A stretch of DNA of 64,000 nucleotides from Paramesorhizobium sp049065735. Lineage in GTDB: Bacteria > Pseudomonadota > Alphaproteobacteria > Rhizobiales > Rhizobiaceae. Shown one piece after another: positions 59,321-64,000 of the stretch. Numbering within the stretch: the stretch's first letter is position 1; every line of letters starts with the position of its first letter. The stretch lies in NCBI RefSeq assembly GCF_049065735.1, contig NZ_JBAKHD010000004.1, positions 310,001 to 374,000 on the forward strand, given 5' to 3'. The notes under the pieces were generated by a model. That model worked only from the letters and a program-made list of their open reading frames with translations, was not told the DNA's origin and did no database searches. The translations under genes and the position numbers were made by a program.

Positions 59321-59427
59321 CGTCATTCTCGGGCTTGTCCCGAGAATCTGCCATAAGAAAAAGGAAAGGCAACTGCCGTTCTGACAGACATACCGTCGTA
59401 GATTCTCGGGACAGCCCGAGAATGACG
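59321..59427. repeat. MITE-like palindromic element, intact copy
   Basis: 107 bases with perfect 13-base terminal inverted repeats (CGTCATTCTCGGG / CCCGAGAATGACG); each end is itself palindromic (ATTCTCGGG-N5-CCCGAGAAT). Related to 28570-28673. Lies in a 389-base gap (59306-59694); the rest, up to rpsF, shows no gene and must carry the ribosomal-protein promoter and leader. Confidence 0.85.
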
Positions 59428-59694
59428 CCAAGAACGGTTGCCAAACGCCTCGAAATCCCGTATGAGCCGCCCGTTCATCGCTCGCTGCCAGCTGGGGGCT
59501 GAACGGAGGGCCGGATTGTCCTGCAATTCATTGCAAATCATCCGCCGAAGCCTAAAGCGCTTCAGCCTCCCGTGTCTCCGCTCTCGATCGTCTCGACCGC
59601 GCGTCCTTTCTTCTCCGGTATTCCGGATTCAAGAGAAGTCGCAGAGGCTTAGCCGCTGGCGCCATGCGATGATAAACGAAGAAAGGCAAAGACA

Positions 59695-60144
59695 ATGGCT
59701 CTTTACGAACATGTGTTCCTTGCCCGACAGGACATATCGCAGCAGCAGGTCGACGCGCTTGTAGAACAGTACAAGGGTGTCATCGAGGCCAATGGCGGTA
59801 AAGTCGGGCGTATCGAAAATTGGGGTCTGCGTCCCCTCACCTATCGCATCAAGAAGAATCGCAAGGCGTATTATACGCTGATCGATATCGATGCTCCCGC
59901 TGCGGCGATTGCCGAGCTGGAACGCCAGGAGCGCATCAACGAAGACGTGCTGCGCGCCCTGACCGTTCGTGTCGAGAAGCATGAGGAAGGCCAGTCGGCT
60001 ATGCTCGCCCGCCGCGACGACCGCCGCGAGCGTGACGACCGTTTCGGCCGCGATGACGACCGCCCGCGCCGCCCGCGCGATGGCGACCGTGACCGTGGCC
60101 CGCGCCGTCCGCGTGACAACGAAGCTGTGGAAGGAGCCGAATAA
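59695..60144 (+). CDS. rpsF: 30S ribosomal protein S6
   Basis: 149 residues. The S6 domain covers 1-97 ([37 protein letters not shown]). The C-terminal 45 residues are an Arg/Asp-rich repeat tail ([20 protein letters not shown]), the usual long rhizobial S6 extension, and may be disordered. It binds S18, encoded directly downstream; stop and start overlap as TAATG. Confidence 0.97.
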
Positions 60145-60392
60145 TGGTCGACATCAACCAGATCCCGACCCGGCGTCCGTTCCATCGCCGCCGCAAGACC
60201 TGCCCGTTCTCCGGCGCCAACGCTCCGAAGATCGACTATAAGGACGTCAAGCTCCTGCAGCGCTACATCTCCGAGCGCGGCAAGATCGTTCCGTCCCGCA
60301 TCACGGCCGTCAGCCAGAAGAAGCAGCGCGAGCTCGCCAAGGCGATCAAGCGCGCGCGCTTCCTCGGCCTGCTGCCTTACGTGGTGAAGTAA
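60144..60392 (+). CDS. rpsR: 30S ribosomal protein S18
   Basis: 82 residues. [20 protein letters not shown] and [20 protein letters not shown] are hallmarks; the first Cys is one of the family zinc-binding type sites. It forms a heterodimer with S6 in the 30S platform. Overlaps the rpsF stop by one base. Followed by a hairpin of GGGAATA heptamers. Confidence 0.97.
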
Positions 60393-60466
60393 GGGAATAA
60401 GGGAATAGGGGAATAAGGGAGTATGTTTTTCACATATTCCCCTACTCACTTACTCCCCTACTCCCA
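60393..60466. repeat. Heptamer tandem repeat with inverted copies (GGGAATA)
   Basis: GGGAATA at 60393, 60401 and (G)GGGAATA at 60408, then a TTTTT loop and the inverted TATTCCCC TACTC copies up to 60466. Can form a hairpin right after rpsR. Same design as the GCGAATA element at 43525 but with one base changed per unit; perhaps an attenuator between rpsR and DUF2232. Confidence 0.75.
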
Positions 60467-60573
60467 TTTCGTTCTCCCTTCCGCGATGGGCGCGGTCGGT
60501 AAAATCAAAAACCCGAGTTGGGGTGTAACGCGCCAAGGCCGTCACCTCTAACTGCTCCGGCAGGACAGCGACC

Positions 60574-61536
60574 ATGAAATTCGATGCAACATCAGTCGGT
60601 GTCGGCATATTGGCAGGGCTTGCAGCCGCGCTGCTGTCGGCTGGCGCCATCGTCCAGTCGGGCGTGGCGATGTTCCTCTATTTCCTGACGCCGCTGCCCA
60701 TTTTCATCGCCGCGCTTGGCTGGGGCACGGCCGCAGGCATTGTTTCCGCCATCGCCGCTACAGCAGCCATCGCCTTTGCCGCGCCGATGGGCGCGCTGCT
60801 CGTGGCGCTGACCAGCATCATTCCGGCCGCCACCGGCGCTTACTTCGCCGGCCTTGCCCGTCCCGCGAGCGAATTGGGCGGCCCGAAGGACGCCATCGTC
60901 TGGTATCCCCTGCCCGATATCCTCTTCCGTCTCAGCCTTATGGTGGCGGGCGGGCTCATCATCATCGGCATCATCATCGGTTTCGGGCAGGATCTTGCGC
61001 GCGAATTCGCCGACGCGATCATGGCGGCCCTCACCCAGGCCAATCCCGATTTTACCGCCAGCCCCGAAATGCGCAACAATCTCGCCGCGACCATGGTGGT
61101 GGTTCTGCCTGCCATACAGGCCGCGACCTGCCTGATCGCGCTTGTCGCGAATTTCTATCTGGCGCTGCGGATCACCGCGCTTTCCGGGCGCTTGCGCCGC
61201 CCGCGTGACGACTGGCCCGCGACACTGCGGATGCCGCGCACCGCGCTCCTCGTGTTTGCCGTCAGCCTCACGCTCGCTTTCCTCGGCAGCGGCGTCGGCC
61301 ATGCGGCAACCGCAATCGCCGGCGCGCTCGGCGCGGGCTTCATGCTCGCCGGTTTCGCCACGCTCCATATGCGCACGCGCGGCCAGCCCTGGCGTCCCAT
61401 CGCGCTGTGGCTGGCCTATCTCGCCGTCGCGCTCTTCGCCTTCGTGCTTTTCCTTTTTCTCATCGCCGGATTGTTCGACACGTCCCGCAATGCCCCGATG
61501 ACGAAATCCACCCCTCCGAACGACAAGCAAAACTGA
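60574..61536 (+). CDS. DUF2232 membrane protein
   Basis: A 320-residue protein with about eight membrane helices, for example FLYFLTPLPIFIAALGWGTA at the start, and helices near 110-140, 170-195, 225-250 and 280-305. DUF2232 (YybS-like) proteins sit between rpsR and rplI in many alphaproteobacteria. Function unknown. It ends 12 bases before rplI, suggesting co-transcription. Confidence 0.9.
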   Translation: MKFDATSVGVGILAGLAAALLSAGAIVQSGVAMFLYFLTPLPIFIAALGWGTAAGIVSAIAATAAIAFAAPMGALLVALTSIIPAATGAYFAGLARPASELGGPKDAIVWYPLPDILFRLSLMVAGGLIIIGIIIGFGQDLAREFADAIMAALTQANPDFTASPEMRNNLAATMVVVLPAIQAATCLIALVANFYLALRITALSGRLRRPRDDWPATLRMPRTALLVFAVSLTLAFLGSGVGHAATAIAGALGAGFMLAGFATLHMRTRGQPWRPIALWLAYLAVALFAFVLFLFLIAGLFDTSRNAPMTKSTPPNDKQN

Positions 61537-61548
61537 AAGGACAAACCC

Positions 61549-62124
61549 ATGGAAGTCATTCTGCTTGAACGCATCTCCCGCCTCGGCCAGATGGGCGACA
61601 CCGTGAAGGTCAAGGACGGCTATGCCCGTAACTTCCTTCTGCCGCAGGGCAAGGCGCTGCGCGCCAACGAAGCCAACAAGAAGAAGTTCGAAGGCCAGCG
61701 CGCCCAGCTCGAAGCTCGCAACCTGGAGCGCAAGAACGAAGCCCAGGCCGTTGCCGACAAGCTCGACGGCAAGAGCTTCATCGTCGTGCGCTCGGCCGGC
61801 GAGACCGGCCAGCTCTACGGCTCCGTCTCGACCCGCGACATTGCCGAGGTGCTGACGGCGGAAGGCTTCACGGTCAACCGCAACCAGGTCGAGCTCAATA
61901 CGCCGATCAAGACCATCGGCCTGCACAGCATCGTCATCGCACTCCATCCCGAAGTGGAAGTCACCGTCACGATCAATGTCGCCCGCTCGGCCGAAGAAGC
62001 CGAACGCCAGGCCAAGGGCGAGGACCTGACCTCTGCCCAGGCCATCTACGGCATCGAGGAAGAGCCGCTTTCCGAGGAAGTCTTCGACGACGAGGACGAT
62101 GCGGAAGGCGACAACAACGCCTGA
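61549..62124 (+). CDS. rplI: 50S ribosomal protein L9
   Basis: 191 residues. MEVILLERISRLGQMGDTVK and the signature YARNFLLPQGKALRANEANK form the rRNA-binding N-domain; the long helix and C-domain follow, and an acidic tail (about 30 residues, EEVFDDEDDAEGDNN) ends it, usual in rhizobia. AAAGGAC lies before ATG 61549. Followed by an imperfect hairpin. Confidence 0.97.
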   Translation: MEVILLERISRLGQMGDTVKVKDGYARNFLLPQGKALRANEANKKKFEGQRAQLEARNLERKNEAQAVADKLDGKSFIVVRSAGETGQLYGSVSTRDIAEVLTAEGFTVNRNQVELNTPIKTIGLHSIVIALHPEVEVTVTINVARSAEEAERQAKGEDLTSAQAIYGIEEEPLSEEVFDDEDDAEGDNNA

Positions 62125-62139
62125 TCCGAATAGCGACAT

Positions 62140-62167
62140 CGCCCCTTCCTGGAAGCAGGGAGGGGCG
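62140..62167 (+). terminator. Hairpin after rplI
   Basis: CGCCCCTTCCT, GGAAGC loop, AGGGAGGGGCG with one mismatch; the tail TTGGTTAAAAT is only partly T-rich. Candidate terminator of the rpsF-rplI operon. Confidence 0.55.
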
Positions 62168-62244
62168 TTGGTTAAAATCTATCCCCGCTCGCTGCAACTG
62201 CCATACGTTACAGAGTGTTATTTGATTTTCGATGCAGCGGGAGT

Positions 62245-62505
62245 ATGCTCCAAGCCATGTCAAAACCTGCACTCAGAGAACGGTACAACACGCGCTATCA
62301 GCTTAAACGCCCCCGGAAAGGGGTGGCCGGTAGTTTCGTGGCCGGGCTCGCCACTCTTTTAACGCTTGCAGGTCCCAATACTGTTTCAGCCAATCCTCGT
62401 AACGTTTCAGCGAGTAAATCACTTCGCGGTGATTTTGTGCGTCTTGGCGCGGACTTAAGGGGAGTCATCGCGAAAGAACGCAGGCGTGAAGAAACCGGCC
62501 GCTAA
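62245..62505 (+). CDS. 86-residue basic hypothetical protein
   Basis: MLQAMSKPALRERYNTRYQL begins a basic protein with one moderately hydrophobic stretch (AGSFVAGLATLLTLAGP) and an Arg/Lys-rich C-terminus. Start may be ATG 62245 or 62257. The stop overlaps the GTG of the following DUF2335 reading frame by some 20 bases. Not recognised. Possibly a membrane or phage-related accessory gene travelling with DUF2335. Confidence 0.5.
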   Translation: MLQAMSKPALRERYNTRYQLKRPRKGVAGSFVAGLATLLTLAGPNTVSANPRNVSASKSLRGDFVRLGADLRGVIAKERRREETGR

Positions 62506-62910
62506 GCGCTCCGCTCCTTTAGAACAGAGGCACGAAGACCGGCTTCCAATGCAGGTAAGCATTGAGCAGTCTTCATGGTCTGGTCCCCTGCCGGCGCCAT
62601 CTGACATGGCGATGTACGGAGAAATCGTCGCTAACGGCGCCGAGCGCATTTTCGCGGCGTGGGAGGAAGAATCCCGGCATAGGCGTGAGCTGGAAAAACA
62701 GGAACTCAGATGGGCGGTTTTCGAAGCCATACTCGGGAAAACCTATGCCATTATCTTCGTTCTCGCTGCCCTCAGTCTTGCGCCTATGCGATCAGTCAGG
62801 GTGCGGAATGGCTGGCGACGATTCTTGGAGCCGGCATCATCGGATCGATCGTATGGGCGTTCGTAAAGGTAATCGGCCCAGCAAGCATTGAATATTTGCG
62901 CTATCAGTAA
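62486..62910 (+). pseudogene. DUF2335 membrane protein, frameshifted
   Basis: Two overlapping frames together make one DUF2335 protein. The first (from GTG 62486) has the family part WSGPLPAPSDMAMYGEIVAN, GAERIFAAWEEESRHRRELE and a helix up to VLAALSLA near 62783. The second continues with AYAISQGAEWLATILGAGII and FVKVIGPASIEYLRYQ to a stop at 62910. The break is a single-base shift near 62781-62785 (AGTCTTGCGCC), as if one T had been lost. Either a real mutation or a sequencing error. Confidence 0.75.
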
Positions 62911-62924
62911 ACTATAAATGATCA

Positions 62925-62951
62925 TGCCCGGCCCCAGCGCCGGGCATTTCC
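62925..62951 (+). terminator. Hairpin after DUF2335
   Basis: ATGCCCGG (62925-62932), CCCCAGCG loop, CCGGGCAT (62941-62948), then TTT CCACTTTT. Good stem with a short T tract. The region 62952-63106 up to cfa has no other feature. Confidence 0.7.
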
Positions 62952-63106
62952 ACTTTTCAGACGCAAAAAAGCGCCTATCTTACCATTTTTCGCGACCCCA
63001 TATGGGATTTCGCGGATGGGTGCGGGTGTATTGCGTCAATAATTTATTTCCGCATCTTCCGTAAATTCGAAAATCGGGGCCGGTCTTGCAATTTGGAGAT
63101 TGGTCG

Positions 63107-64000
63107 ATGAATACGCTTTTACGCACCGTTCTGAATCATTTGATCAAACGGGGGGATCTGACTGTAACCGACGCTGACGGCGTCACGCATCGGTTTGGCG
63201 ACAAGACCGGCGATCCCATTGGGATCGAGTTCAACGCGCGCCGGGCGGAGCGCGCCATCGCGATCAATCCCGAGCTTAAGCTCGCGGAAGCCTATATGGC
63301 CGGGGATCTCGATTTCGTCGAAGGCGACATGTACGGGCTCCTGCAGCTCGTCTTCGAGAATGCCGGGCCGGTCGCGGCCAAGGAACCGTGGATGCGGGCG
63401 ATCGACGCGGCGCGGCGCGCGGGACGGCGCTTGCAGCAGATCAACACCATCGCCCTCGCCTCCGGGCATGTGCGCCACCATTACGATCTGTCGGGCGATC
63501 TCTACCGGTTGTTTCTCGATCCCGACATGCAATATTCCTGCGCCTATTTCGAGACGCCGGATACGACGCTCGCCGAAGCCCAGCTTGCCAAAAAGCGGCA
63601 CCTGGCGGCGAAACTCCTGGTCAAGCCGGACCAGAAGCTGCTCGATATCGGCTGCGGCTGGGGCGGCCTCGGGCTCTATATGGCCAAATATCTTGGCGCG
63701 GATGTGACCGGCGTCACCCTTTCACAGGAGCAGCACGCGGTCGCCAACAAGCGCGCCGCGGAGGAAGGTCTCTCGGCGCGGGCGCGGTTCAATCTGCAGG
63801 ACTATCGCACGCTGCAGGAGCCGTTCGACCGCATCGTCTCGGTCGGCATGTTCGAGCATGTCGGCGTCAATCATTTTGCCGAATATTTCCAGCATACGGC
63901 ACGCCTGCTCAAGCCCGACGGCGTTTTCCTGCTCCATGCCATCGGACGCAGCGACGGGCCGGGCGCGACCAACCCGTTCATCCGCAAATATATCTTCCCC
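63107..64000 (+). CDS. Cyclopropane-fatty-acyl-phospholipid synthase (partial, runs off right edge)
   Basis: 298 codons are visible. ATG 63107 is preceded by GGAG nine bases upstream. N-terminal region SAM-independent part, then the Rossmann methyltransferase core with LLDIGCGWGGLGLYMAKYLG (glycine-rich SAM site), VTLSQEQHAVANKRA and RIVSVGMFEHVGVNHF. It transfers a methylene from S-adenosylmethionine to unsaturated lipid tails, stabilising membranes in stationary phase or acid. The C-terminal ~100 residues lie outside the window. Confidence 0.93.
   Translation, partial: MNTLLRTVLNHLIKRGDLTVTDADGVTHRFGDKTGDPIGIEFNARRAERAIAINPELKLAEAYMAGDLDFVEGDMYGLLQLVFENAGPVAAKEPWMRAIDAARRAGRRLQQINTIALASGHVRHHYDLSGDLYRLFLDPDMQYSCAYFETPDTTLAEAQLAKKRHLAAKLLVKPDQKLLDIGCGWGGLGLYMAKYLGADVTGVTLSQEQHAVANKRAAEEGLSARARFNLQDYRTLQEPFDRIVSVGMFEHVGVNHFAEYFQHTARLLKPDGVFLLHAIGRSDGPGATNPFIRKYIFP

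Overview
The window reads as a chromosomal segment of an alphaproteobacterium of the order Hyphomicrobiales (Rhizobiales). No marker gene fixes the genus; the Phyllobacteriaceae/Brucellaceae neighbourhood is an inference. The evidence is the fused ispDF, the tandem NtrYX and NtrBC systems beside dusB, the lipoyl-tagged PdhB, the pdh-lpd-lipA-coq10 cluster, the DUF2232 gene between rpsR and rplI, GC-rich coding with frequent GTG/TTG starts, and several families of rhizobial palindromic intergenic repeats. I see no insertion sequence, prophage or CRISPR array; this is mostly core chromosome with small accessory islands.

Layout. 1-10.5 kb (minus strand): start of hflX, hfq, a GT32-like glycosyltransferase where trkA usually lies, ntrX-ntrY, then ntrC-ntrB-dusB; a polysaccharide deacetylase lies divergent from ntrY. 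10.6-12.3 kb (plus): ispDF and pncC. 12.3-24 kb (minus): eno, ftsB, pdhA-pdhB-pdhC, lpd, lipA and a COQ10-like gene, with small inserted genes (a 92-aa membrane protein, a GNAT, GlsB, a coupled pair of tiny membrane proteins), an EamA exporter on the plus strand, an orphan ParD-like antitoxin and a Fic protein. 25-31 kb (minus): kdsA, a VOC protein, pyrG, an L,D-transpeptidase, secG, tpiA. 31-38 kb (plus): ppiD, trpD, trpC, moaC, moeA and a D-amino-acid aminotransferase, then a minus-strand Xre/RES toxin-antitoxin pair. 38.9-43.5 kb (plus): tRNA-Val(CAC), a 45-aa membrane protein, and a four-gene cluster of circularly permuted ATP-grasp, alpha-E protein, transglutaminase and Anbu peptidase. 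43.6-51 kb: a large L,D-transpeptidase, class I fumarase, an alpha/beta hydrolase divergent from a MarR regulator, a PPOX flavoprotein, DUF971 and moaA. 51-58.5 kb (minus): gmk, yicC, mltG, fabF, acpP, fabG, fabD. 58.7-64 kb (mostly plus): a secreted hypothetical, rpsF-rpsR-DUF2232-rplI, a frameshifted DUF2335 gene and the start of a cyclopropane fatty acid synthase.

How they fit together. Most of the window is housekeeping: nitrogen sensing, isoprenoid precursors, pyruvate oxidation with lipoate and ubiquinone support, fatty-acid synthesis, peptidoglycan cross-linking, molybdopterin and tryptophan synthesis. The parts most worth a second look are the ATP-grasp/alpha-E/transglutaminase/Anbu cluster (a predicted peptide-tagging and turnover system with unknown product), the Xre/RES module with paired operator-like palindromes, the translationally coupled micro-membrane proteins after the COQ10-like gene, the apparent ATT start of ispDF, and the repeat families: four copies of a ~158-bp element, two copies of a ~105-bp MITE-like palindrome, three copies of a ~35-65-bp palindrome, and two heptamer-based hairpins behind convergent or terminal genes.
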